From NCBI RefSeq assembly GCF_008329705.1, contig NZ_VTSX01000010.1, forward strand, positions 1 to 64,000: a stretch of DNA of 64,000 nt, read 5' to 3'. A program made the position numbers and the translations under genes. Source of the DNA: Chryseobacterium sp. SN22. Its GTDB lineage: Bacteria > Bacteroidota > Bacteroidia > Flavobacteriales > Weeksellaceae. The notes beneath the pieces were generated by a model. The model was not told the DNA's origin, made no database searches, and saw nothing but the letters and a program-made list of their open reading frames with translations. Numbering within the stretch: the first letter of the stretch is position 1; each line of letters opens with the position of its first letter. Positions 53,325 to 61,545 of this stretch are shown here, in pieces.

Positions 53325-55076
53325 ATGAAAACACTAAAATTATTCAACGCCGTACCGGCAAAAGAATCCGGTGCCGAAGCTTTTGTTTCGGAGAACGGCT
53401 TTATTATTGAACCCAACGCGGTCTGGGCACAGAAAGACATCGTTTCCTATTACGCCAAAGAAAAATTAAACGGAAATGATCTTAACAAAACCTTTTATAC
53501 ATCCTGGCAGAAAATCAGGGAAAGTTCAAGGATTCATCTGTTGATCGATCAGATCAGGCATTATATTTCAACGTATGGAAGCGATTTCCAGAGTGAAATT
53601 TATATTCCTTCCGGAGTTCTTAAGGTCACGGATGTAAAACTGGGTTTTAAAGTGATTAAAGCTTATTCCAAAGAAGAAATGACGGAAAAATGCCTGTCTT
53701 TGCTTAAATCCGGAATAGCTCTGAAAGAAGAAACCGTAGATGATCTGCTTGCCGTATTACATGACGAGATGCAATATCAGTTCACGGGAGCAGAAGGGAT
53801 CCGGAACAAGGAAGCGGTCATTAAAATTGCAGACCGTTACGGTATTTATCCTGAAAGCCCGGTTGAATTTTTCCGCTATGTGATCTATAAAACCACAGGC
53901 GAAACCCTTCTGATCAAAAACAATGATCTGATTGATAAAATCAGACAAAGTAAGTTCAGTCCGTCCGCTCTTTTTGAAAGCTTCGGTCCGGAAAAGCTGG
54001 CTCAGATCTTTAACCGTTTCAAACCTTTGTTCCTGGCTTATAAAAACAGGGCGCCAAAAGTGATTAACAAAATCTCAAAGCTGTCCAAAACCCATCATCA
54101 GCCTCTGGTTTCCAATCCGTTGAATAACGCAACTCATATGCTGCTGGAAAACAGCGATCTGCACTGGCTGGAAAATGCCACTCCGTTCGCGCTGTTCAAA
54201 GCACTGTCAGCCTGTTATTCAAGGATGTACGGTCAGGATACCTTTGTCTACCGGATCCGGAACGGAAAATCGTGGACTAAAAAATCGGCAGCAAACTCCG
54301 CAAATGAACTGAATTATGATTTTATTCTCACGTACTTAAAATTAAAATATGATCTTTCCGGAAAGAAATTCTATTTCCCGAAAGATGTGGAATTTGCCTT
54401 ACCGACCTCCGAAAAAATGTTTGCCGGAAATATCCCGACCGGAACGAGATTTTACGGCGATAGGCTGGCAGTCGGAATTTACTGGGAAAATGCCTGGGGT
54501 GCCCGCGACCTTGACCTTTCCGGACTGAATATTATTGGGAAGATTGGCTGGAATGCCGCCTATAATCTACAGAACGGACAACTGATGTATTCCGGGGATA
54601 TGACCGATGCGACTAACGGAGCCGTGGAGTATCTTTATGCCAACAGAAATTTTACAACGCCGACGCTGGTCATGAACAACGTATTCAGCGGTGATACGGA
54701 CTGCGGGTATAAAATCGTAGTCGGAAAAGGAGACGATATTTCCTTCGATTATATGATGAATCCCAATAACCTGTTTGCGGAAGTATGGTGCCAGTCGGTG
54801 CAGAAACAGACGGTTTTAGGATTGTTCATGCCGAAAGACGGAAAGCAGTGCTTCGTACTGCTGAACTTCGGGGCGGGACATGCGCACGTTTCCGGAAATA
54901 CCGAAATTTCCGTCATGGCCACCAATGCCTTATATCAGCAGTGGTACGAACCGGTTTCCTTTAATCACCTGATTCACGAACTGGGAGCGGAAATCGTTTC
55001 TCAAAAAGAGGAAGCCGATTTCGATTTTTCTCTGGATAAACTGGAAAAAGACAGCTTCACAGGAATCTTCAGATGA
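53325..55076 (+). CDS. Large protein with an SCO0854/MXAN_6230-like (TerD-related) C-terminal domain
   Basis: The 583-residue soluble protein has a helical N-terminal half without a recognised motif. Its C-terminal part contains ARDLDLSGLNIIGKIGWNAAY, LMYSGDMTDATNGAVEYLYA and YKIVVGKGDD (each shortened), which follow the pattern of the MXAN_6230/SCO0854 family, a TerD-like beta-sandwich that may bind calcium. That assignment is from memory and only moderately certain. It lies in the rtcB unit behind the structured RNA, so a role with that RNA is likely. ATG 53325 follows the last hairpin copy. Confidence 0.7.
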   Translation: MKTLKLFNAVPAKESGAEAFVSENGFIIEPNAVWAQKDIVSYYAKEKLNGNDLNKTFYTSWQKIRESSRIHLLIDQIRHYISTYGSDFQSEIYIPSGVLKVTDVKLGFKVIKAYSKEEMTEKCLSLLKSGIALKEETVDDLLAVLHDEMQYQFTGAEGIRNKEAVIKIADRYGIYPESPVEFFRYVIYKTTGETLLIKNNDLIDKIRQSKFSPSALFESFGPEKLAQIFNRFKPLFLAYKNRAPKVINKISKLSKTHHQPLVSNPLNNATHMLLENSDLHWLENATPFALFKALSACYSRMYGQDTFVYRIRNGKSWTKKSAANSANELNYDFILTYLKLKYDLSGKKFYFPKDVEFALPTSEKMFAGNIPTGTRFYGDRLAVGIYWENAWGARDLDLSGLNIIGKIGWNAAYNLQNGQLMYSGDMTDATNGAVEYLYANRNFTTPTLVMNNVFSGDTDCGYKIVVGKGDDISFDYMMNPNNLFAEVWCQSVQKQTVLGLFMPKDGKQCFVLLNFGAGHAHVSGNTEISVMATNALYQQWYEPVSFNHLIHELGAEIVSQKEEADFDFSLDKLEKDSFTGIFR

Positions 55077-55302
55077 TTGCTTTGAATCGGAAAACAAGAT
55101 GTAAGGCAACGATTTATCATTAAATTAACGTGAACCTGAAGTAGAACTTTATTAAATGCAGGAAGAGGATGCTGGAAGATCTTTGTCAAGATAATTCTAA
55201 AAGTCTTGAATATTAAATGATTTCTTTGCATTAAACTACTGAAAACGAAATAAATATTATCGAATTCATATTAAATTAAATAAACCGCTCTTAAAGCATA
55301 AA
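55077..55302. other. Intergenic stretch
   Basis: About 225 nt of AT-rich DNA with no gene or clear signal up to the terminator. Confidence 0.4.
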
Positions 55303-55332
55303 AAATCCTGAAAGCGCGGGCTTTCAGGATTT
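55303..55332. terminator. Bidirectional terminator
   Basis: AAATCCTGAAAG (55303-55314) and CTTTCAGGATTT (55321-55332) form a perfect 12-bp stem around CGCGGG. It serves the unit 1 transcript and the minus-strand repeat-protein gene. Confidence 0.93.
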
Positions 55333-55355
55333 ATTCTTTACTTGTTTCCGGTATT

Positions 55356-55823
55356 TTATTTGGGTGTACCGTTATTCATCGTTCCATTGGTATTTAATGT
55401 ACCCGTGGTTCCGTATTTTACGGTATTATTATTAGTGTTTCCGGTTTTTAAAGTTCCGGTACCGGTATTGAGGGTTCCATTACTATTGAGTGTACCGTTA
55501 CTGTTTAGTGTACCATTCGTACCATTATTCAGAGTTCCGTTATTATTCAGAGTTCCATTATTTAGTGTACTGTTGGTGTTTAGGGTACCGTTGGTTCCGG
55601 TATTCAGGGTTCCGGCACCAGTATTCAGGGAACCGTTTGTTTTTATCGTCCCGGTAGTTCCGTTATTCAGCAGGCCATTGCCGTTTAATGTATTGTTAGT
55701 CCCGTTATTCATAATCCCGGTACCGCTGTTCATGGTTCCGGTATTGGTATTGGGGGTTGTCTGTGCAGACACCGTGATAAAACCGCCTGCTATAAATGCT
55801 GCTGCTACGATTAAATTTTTCAT
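55356..55823 (-). CDS. Exported Asn/Gly/Thr-rich repeat protein
   Basis: The 155-residue product has a signal peptide (MKNLIVAAAFIAGGFITVSAQ). The mature part is almost wholly repeats of NGTLN or NTGTLN with small changes (NNGTLNNNGTLNNGTNGTLN, shortened in use here). This low-complexity, five-residue period resembles surface repeat or ice-binding-like solenoids, but the repeats may also be recent slippage. I prefer the minus-strand frame because only it has a signal peptide. It lies inside the RNA-repair island but looks unrelated. Confidence 0.72.
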   Translation of the reverse strand: MKNLIVAAAFIAGGFITVSAQTTPNTNTGTMNSGTGIMNNGTNNTLNGNGLLNNGTTGTIKTNGSLNTGAGTLNTGTNGTLNTNSTLNNGTLNNNGTLNNGTNGTLNSNGTLNSNGTLNTGTGTLKTGNTNNNTVKYGTTGTLNTNGTMNNGTPK

Positions 55824-56208
55824 ATTGGTATAATTTAGATTGGTGATGTTATGTTAAATGCAATTATCGTACAAAATGTGAAGATGTCCTGATTAATAAT
55901 TAATTAAATCAAAAATTGTTTTCTGTAAAAAGAGGATATATTTTGATTTTTCCTTGGATGGGCCGGAGAAAGACCTTCTCCCCCACATTTTCAGATCATT
56001 GTTGCGTGTTGGAAATATTATGATAATTTAATGCAAAGTTTCTTTTACACTCATATAAATCAGGAAGCAAAGCATGGATCAACAAGCTGATCTGAGGAAG
56101 CGGACACGTTATCTTTCTTACTGTATTGTTTCTTTTTTTTGCTTTTATTAAAACAAGCAGAGTGGGAAAAAGGGCTGCCTTATCTGAACACAAAGATAAA
56201 GATCCATC
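55824..56208. other. AT-rich intergenic stretch
   Basis: About 385 nt. I saw no convincing gene on either strand; short frames at 55996-56193 (minus) and from ATG 56073 (plus) have no codon bias or start context. The right end runs into promoter P2. Confidence 0.4.
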
Positions 56209-56249
56209 CTGCGTAAAAAGATTGCGCAGGCCGTCTTTTATTTTGCATC
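56209..56249 (+). promoter_or_regulatory. Shared regulon promoter P2 (RlaP to Thg1 unit)
   Basis: CTGCGTAAAAAG then ATTGCGCA (56209-56228), 12 nt from the TTGC to TTATTTTGCATC (56238-56249). It matches P1 and P3 in both boxes and spacing and lies 13 nt before the ATG at 56263. Confidence 0.8.
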
Positions 56250-56253
56250 ATAA

Positions 56254-57012
<759 letters not shown>

Positions 57013-57026
57013 TATAAACCTGAAGT

Positions 57027-57662
57027 ATGAAACAGCTGTCTGAACCGGCCTTATCGTTTATGGAAAAAGCAGGCAGGAATAAAGAGTACCGGATAGATCC
57101 GGATGTCTTAAAAGAACATTTAACATTATACCATCTCCAAGATTCCACTGAAATTCTGAGATTTCAGAAAATTTTTGCTGGCCTGCATTTTCAGGATACT
57201 GTTGTTCATATTTTTACGCCTGAGCAGATCAGGGAAAGGAAGACTGTAAATACCTACGAATGGAAGGGCCAGACCCTATTTCCGATCAATGACGGTTTAT
57301 ACATGGCTGAAAACGGGGAAATTGCCGTCAGGGACTGCGGTTGCAATTCGCATGATTTTTATTTTTATTTTGAAAAATTCGATACCTTTATCGAGCAGCA
57401 GGCATTTTTTGAAAAACACCGATATTATAAAAGTCTGCCCAGTTACAGCCATGAGATTACCGATTTAAAGGAATTTTCAGCCCGGATGTCCGGTTACGGA
57501 TTTTTACCGGACGGCTCGGACCGGTATAACCTGATGTGGAAAAATGAAGTCAGCCTCGTGCATGCAACCTGCCATGAGGATGTCTGGAGCGTGGGCATTG
57601 ATAGTGTTTCCGAAAACAACCGCTCTAAGCTGATTGAGCAATTAAAAGATGTCATCCAATGA
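57027..57662 (+). CDS. Unknown protein, possibly SUKH-like
   Basis: The 211-residue soluble protein has no signal or membrane segment. The middle reads DGLYMAENGEIAVRDCGCNSHDFYFYFEKFDTFIEQQ (shortened), which faintly recalls the SUKH/SMI1 fold. It has several cysteines (DCGCN, HATCHED) that could bind metal. It overlaps the ATP-grasp gene by 4 nt (ATGA), so the two proteins are made together. The function is unknown; its place suggests a role in the same RNA-repair process. Confidence 0.75.
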   Translation: MKQLSEPALSFMEKAGRNKEYRIDPDVLKEHLTLYHLQDSTEILRFQKIFAGLHFQDTVVHIFTPEQIRERKTVNTYEWKGQTLFPINDGLYMAENGEIAVRDCGCNSHDFYFYFEKFDTFIEQQAFFEKHRYYKSLPSYSHEITDLKEFSARMSGYGFLPDGSDRYNLMWKNEVSLVHATCHEDVWSVGIDSVSENNRSKLIEQLKDVIQ

Positions 57663-58393
57663 AAAAACTCGTCGCCCTCTCTCCGATATATACGGAAGAC
57701 AGCAACATCCTGAAAAAAGCCTCCCTTTGTTCTTCTTATGAATTGAGCCGCTTCAATGGCAAATGGAATGTCCCGGAAGAATTCAGGACAGCGGTCGTGG
57801 CGGTGTATGGTGAAGATATTTACGCTGAGATTGTGGCGGAACAATGTAACCTCACTTTAACCAAGCCCGACGATCACTGGCTTTCGATCATTTCGGAGGA
57901 ATTTACCAAACGGAAGATTTCTTACGGAATACTGAAAGATTTTGTAAATAAAGGGCCTGTTTTCATCAAATGTTCGGATTTTAAAAGCTTTAAAGCCGGG
58001 GTTTTCGATAAAGTTACCGACATCAAAGGCTTCGACTCACTGGATCCGGAAATTACGGTCTTCACTTCAGAAGTCGTGGAATGGGAACTGGAAGTACGGT
58101 GTTTTGTATTAAACGGTGAAATAAAAACCTTCTCTTCCTACTGGCGGAATGATGTTTATGATATAAACCCGCTTGCAGAAACCGAGCAGCAGGAACTGTT
58201 CGCGTTTTTCAGCCGGTTTATGGAGCGGTACAAGGAAACGCTGCCTAAAGCGATCGTACTCGATTTCGGGATCATCAGGGGAAAAGGCTGGGCGCTAATC
58301 GAAGCCAATCCCGCCTGGTGCTCCGGGCTGTATGCCTGTGATGCGGAGATCGCTCTGGAGCTGATTGTGGAAAGTTGCATTAAAAATAATTAA
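57659..58393 (+). CDS. ATP-grasp domain protein (R2K-like)
   Basis: The 244-residue protein starts MKKLVALSPIYTEDSN and ends with an ATP-grasp core: WELEVRCFVLNGEIKTFSSYW and LDFGIIRGKGWALIEANPAWCSGLYAC (shortened), where EAN would bind Mg-ATP. I associate it with the R2K group of ATP-grasp proteins, which occur next to RNA-repair and conflict genes and are predicted ligases. The first half is less conserved and may hold the substrate site. It overlaps the preceding gene by 4 nt. Confidence 0.82.
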   Translation: MKKLVALSPIYTEDSNILKKASLCSSYELSRFNGKWNVPEEFRTAVVAVYGEDIYAEIVAEQCNLTLTKPDDHWLSIISEEFTKRKISYGILKDFVNKGPVFIKCSDFKSFKAGVFDKVTDIKGFDSLDPEITVFTSEVVEWELEVRCFVLNGEIKTFSSYWRNDVYDINPLAETEQQELFAFFSRFMERYKETLPKAIVLDFGIIRGKGWALIEANPAWCSGLYACDAEIALELIVESCIKNN

Positions 58394-58511
58394 CAGCCTG
58401 GAAGAGGAAAGCCGGATGCCGGAAGTTTCTCTGGTCAATAGTATTAATATTAAAGGTATTAATTAAAACCAGCTGAAAATAAATTCAATACAGTCGAAAT
58501 CACAATAAATT

Positions 58512-58946
58512 ATGGAAATGATCATCTTCACCGGCATTCCGGCAAGCGGGAAAAGTTCCTTTTACAAGGAGCTTTTTTTCAATTCGCACCTCAGGATCAG
58601 CATGGACCTTCTGAATACGCGGAACAAAGAAAACAGGCTGCTGCAGTATGGTTTTGAAACCCAGTCGAAAATGGTGATCGACAATACGAACGTCACCCGG
58701 GAAAGCCGTAAGAAATACATTGAATCTGCGAAACGGAATAAATATGAAATTATCGGTTATTTTTTTGAAAGCAGCGTCCCGGACTGCCTCGAAAGAAACC
58801 GGAACCGGAAAGATGCCATCAATGAGATCGGCATCAAAGCCAAGTACAAAGACCTTGAAAAGCCGGGATTTGAGGAAGGCTTTGATAAACTATTCAACGT
58901 AAAGATCGTCAATAACACTTTTGAAATCAGCCCTTATGAAATTTGA
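58512..58946 (+). CDS. P-loop kinase of the polynucleotide-kinase type
   Basis: The 144-residue protein has a Walker A loop GIPASGKSS at residues 8-16, then SMDLLNTR and the MVIDNTNVTRESRK segment typical of the AAA_33/T4 Pnkp-like kinases. A lid region (FESSVPDCLERNRNRKD) carries Arg residues. It probably phosphorylates 5'-OH RNA ends or related substrates. It lies 119 nt after the ATP-grasp gene and overlaps the next gene by 11 nt, so the two are translated together. Confidence 0.85.
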   Translation: MEMIIFTGIPASGKSSFYKELFFNSHLRISMDLLNTRNKENRLLQYGFETQSKMVIDNTNVTRESRKKYIESAKRNKYEIIGYFFESSVPDCLERNRNRKDAINEIGIKAKYKDLEKPGFEEGFDKLFNVKIVNNTFEISPYEI

Positions 58947-59697
58947 AGAAATTCAAGCTGTCATGCGTACAAACGAAAGCCTTTCGGAACAGTATATCCT
59001 TCCGGGAAATTATATCATCGTAAGACTCGACGGAAAAGGCTTCACGAAACTCACCAAAGAAAAGCTTACTTTAGATAAGCCTTTCGATGAAAGATTCGGC
59101 CAGGTAATGATTGATGCTGCCAAGCACCTTTTTGGCAGCGGTTTTAAAGTAATTTACGGTTATATACAAAGCGATGAAATTTCACTGCTGATCGACCGGG
59201 ACGACCAGACCTTCAGCAGGAAAACCCGCAAACTAAATTCCGTGCTGGCCGGGGAAGCCAGTGCTTTTTTCAGCCTGCAGTTCCGGGAACTCTGCGTTTT
59301 CGACTGCCGCACCATAGCAGTCCCCAACCATGAAATGCTGCTGGATTATTTCTGCTGGCGGCAGGAAGATGCCCACCGCAATTCGCTTTCCGCCTATTGT
59401 TACTGAACGTTACGGAAAAATGGCTTTACCGCAAAGCAAGTCACCGGAAAGATCGAAAAGATGACCCAGTCCGAAAAAAACGAGCTGCTGTTTCAGTATG
59501 GCATCAATTACAATACCCTCCCGTCCTGGCAGAAACGCGGCGTCGGAATTTATAATAAAGATTCTATAAAGCCGGGCTTTAATCCGGTGACGAGGGAAAC
59601 GGTGGATTGTACGAGGAAGGAATTGTTTGTGGAGAAGGAATTGGGGATGCGTGGGGAATATAGGACCTTTTTGAGAGGAATCTTCAACAATCGTTAA
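58936..59697 (+). pseudogene. thg1: Thg1-family 3'-5' RNA polymerase gene interrupted by an in-frame TGA
   Basis: Read through the TGA at 59404-59406 (codon 157), this is one frame of 253 codons. The N-terminal half holds the Thg1 catalytic core: RLDGKGFTKLTK with Asp32 and YIQSDEISLL with Asp80-Glu81. The rest, from TLRKNGFTAKQVTGK to LPSWQKRGVGIY, is the family C-terminus. The TGA stands where I expect the conserved Trp codon (TGG) of the CYWTLRK segment, so a one-base change explains it. The enzyme adds nucleotides to 5' ends. Sequencing error, nonsense mutation or UGA read-through are all possible. Confidence 0.82.
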
Positions 59698-59761
59698 ATA
59701 ATTTTTTATATCTAAAATTATTTAAAAGGGATAAGTTTGTATATCAGGTGAAAATGCTTCT

Positions 59762-59825
59762 CAGATGTTTATTTCAGGGACACTTCTTTTTGAAGTAAAT
59801 AATTGTGAAGAAGTATGAACATCTG
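59762..59825 (+). other. 64-nt hairpin between the Thg1 gene and promoter P3
   Basis: CAGATGTT (59762-59769) and AACATCTG (59818-59825) are exact reverse complements, enclosing a second pair, ACTTCTT (59782-59788) and AAGAAGT (59808-59814). A TTTTG run follows. It could be the terminator of unit 2 or a small structured RNA. I see nothing else in 59698-59854. Confidence 0.55.
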
Positions 59826-59854
59826 TTTTGTAAAAAAAATCCTTAAAAAAAGAT

Positions 59855-59895
59855 CTACGCAAAAACACTGCGCAATAACATTCTTACTTTGCAAT
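59855..59895 (+). promoter_or_regulatory. Shared regulon promoter P3 (tRNA-like RNA 2 and TROVE unit)
   Basis: CTACGCAAAAA then CACTGCGCA (59855-59874), 12 nt from the CTGC to TTACTTTGCAAT (59884-59895). The second tRNA-like RNA begins 8 nt after the box, so it is the first product of the transcript. Confidence 0.78.
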
Positions 59896-59903
59896 ATCAA
59901 ATT

Positions 59904-60035
59904 GGAGGTTGTAGCTCAGTTGGTAGAGCAACGTAAAATACTTTATTAATATTTTAATCTGTTCAACAGGTGTGATCTATAAAGTTACTTCGCCTATTAA
60001 GCCGTGTGTCGTCGGTTCGATTCCGATCAGCCTCC
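59904..60035 (+). ncRNA. tRNA-like RNA 2 with a 69-nt anticodon loop and an 8-bp acceptor stem
   Basis: The tRNA body is clear. The acceptor is GAGGTTG (59905-59911) with CAGCCTC (60028-60034), plus an outer pair G59904-C60035, like the G-1:C73 pair of histidine tRNA. The D arm is GCTC (59914-59917) with GAGC (59926-59929), and the T arm is GTCGG TTCGATT CCGAT (60011-60027). The anticodon stem keeps only ACG/CGT, and the loop is 69 nt, with a 7-bp inner helix ACTTTAT/ATAAAGT (59940-59946 with 59979-59985). No CCA is encoded. It lies before the TROVE (Ro60) gene, so it may be a Y-RNA-like ligand of that protein. A tRNA of normal length is not possible. Confidence 0.82.
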
Positions 60036-60043
60036 CTTAATTT

Positions 60044-60113
60044 GAAGTGGTGTGAGATTTAGGTTACTTCGCTTTACATGAAAAAAACACCTTAATCAGT
60101 TTTTAACCACTTC
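60044..60113 (+). repeat. Downstream hairpin with a repeat of the RNA 2 insert
   Basis: GGTGTGAGATTT then AGGTTACTTCGC (60049-60072) repeats, with a few changes, AGGTGTGATCTATAAAG then TTACTTCGCC inside tRNA-like RNA 2 (59968-59993). GAAGTGGT (60044-60051) and ACCACTTC (60106-60113) pair around it, with GGTGT/ACACC inside. The plan mirrors unit 1, where a piece of the RNA insert is also repeated downstream. It ends 28 nt before the TROVE gene. Confidence 0.65.
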
Positions 60114-60141
60114 TCTATTTTAATCATTAAAAACAAATAAC

Positions 60142-61518
60142 ATGTCAAAATTTAACACAAGGAAAATTGGGTTTGCCCCTGGCTTTATTGCCGGAAAATT
60201 GACAGATACTGCAGGTAAATATTCTGATTATGAACTGTTGAGACGAGTAACACTGGCTAATCTCCTTTTCGAATCTAATTATTACCAGTCTGCTGATGAA
60301 ATCATGAGACAAATAGAAGATCTATGCTGCAAAGTTGAAGGTGAAGAAATCATTCAATTGGCTATAGAATGCCGTTTCGAACAGAAGTTAAGACATACTC
60401 CTTTATGGCTTTTAATTTTAGCCCACGAAATTCATGGAATCTCTATCAAAGATGCAATTGTAAAAATTGCTAACAGACCGGATATGCTTATGGATATGCT
60501 TCAGATGATAAAAATAAGAAACGGTTCTTATAAAATATCAAAACCAATTAAAAAAGGTCTTGCAAAAGCTTTTGATAATTACGATGAATACCAGATCTCT
60601 AAATATAAAAAGAGTAATATGGAATTATCTCTTGTAGATATAGTTAATCTGGTTCATCCAAAACCTACAGCGACCAATGAAAGGGCACTAAAAGATTTGG
60701 TTAACAATACTCTATCTCCTGCAAACACCTGGGAAACAGCATTATCACAAGGAGCAGATAAGAGATTGACTTTTGAGCGAATGATAGATGAAAAAAGTCT
60801 TGGCTCATTAGCTGTTCTTAGAAATCTAAGAAATATGAAGGATGCCGGACTTTCACGAGATATGATAAAAAAAGCCATTTCAATGGTAAACAGTAAATGG
60901 CTTACTCCTCTGAACTTTTTAGCAGCACAGAGAAATGCCCCTGAGTTTACATCTGATATTGATGAAGCCATGAAAAGCTGTTTTATCCAGGAAACAATAA
61001 GAGGTACCACGATTCTGGTAATCGATGTATCGGGAAGTATGGGACAAGTAAGTTCATCTCATTCAAAATTTTCAAGAATGGATCTCGCTTTTGCTATGGC
61101 AGCAGCCGGTTCTTACATATTTGAAAACTTAATATTGGTTTTCACTGCAGGTTGTGATGGAAAAAGAAAAGGAAAACATATGATCTGGAATAAACTCGGA
61201 GGTTTAGGAATATATGATCATTACAGGGAGATCTGTACAGAGTTAGGAGGTGGAGGTATTTTCACTTATCAGTTATGTGAATGGTTAAAAGAAGAAGGTT
61301 ACTCCAAAGATGCTGATAGATTAGTTGTTATTTCTGATAGCCAAGATATTGACACATATTATGGATCAGATAAAAAGCCAGATACATTGCCATACAAAAC
61401 ATCATATATCATTGATATATCCACGCATACACATGGTATAAAAACCGGTAATTGGACTGCTGAAATAAATGGTTGGAGCGATAAAGTTTTTCATTATATT
61501 AAAGCTTTGGAAAATTAA
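60142..61518 (+). CDS. rsr: TROVE-domain protein (Ro60/Rsr orthologue)
   Basis: The 458-residue protein has a ring-shaped helical TROVE domain over about residues 1-280 (FEQKLRHTPLWLLILA, RNGSYKISKPIKKGLAKAFD shortened, KDAGLSRDMIKKAI). The C-terminal von Willebrand A domain has the metal site DVSGSMG at about residues 295-301, as in Ro60 and Rsr. Such proteins bind Y RNAs on the ring and misfolded RNAs in its hole, and guide nucleases. The gene follows a tRNA-like RNA. It is visibly more AT-rich and uses different codons from its neighbours, which suggests a different origin. Confidence 0.94.
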   Translation: MSKFNTRKIGFAPGFIAGKLTDTAGKYSDYELLRRVTLANLLFESNYYQSADEIMRQIEDLCCKVEGEEIIQLAIECRFEQKLRHTPLWLLILAHEIHGISIKDAIVKIANRPDMLMDMLQMIKIRNGSYKISKPIKKGLAKAFDNYDEYQISKYKKSNMELSLVDIVNLVHPKPTATNERALKDLVNNTLSPANTWETALSQGADKRLTFERMIDEKSLGSLAVLRNLRNMKDAGLSRDMIKKAISMVNSKWLTPLNFLAAQRNAPEFTSDIDEAMKSCFIQETIRGTTILVIDVSGSMGQVSSSHSKFSRMDLAFAMAAAGSYIFENLILVFTAGCDGKRKGKHMIWNKLGGLGIYDHYREICTELGGGGIFTYQLCEWLKEEGYSKDADRLVVISDSQDIDTYYGSDKKPDTLPYKTSYIIDISTHTHGIKTGNWTAEINGWSDKVFHYIKALEN

Positions 61519-61545
61519 TTTTTTCTAAAGCTAATTTTTTATGTT

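Noticed and set aside
55342..55833. 163-residue plus-strand frame opposite the NGTLN repeat protein
   Set aside because: It is a Val/Pro/Phe repeat that arises from the complementary strand; only the minus-strand frame has a signal peptide.
59904..60035. Ordinary tRNA gene or classic YrlA-type Y RNA
   Set aside because: The 69-nt loop excludes a working tRNA. In YrlA RNAs, as I remember them, the ends lie in the Ro-binding stem, whereas here the ends form a normal acceptor stem, so the layout differs.
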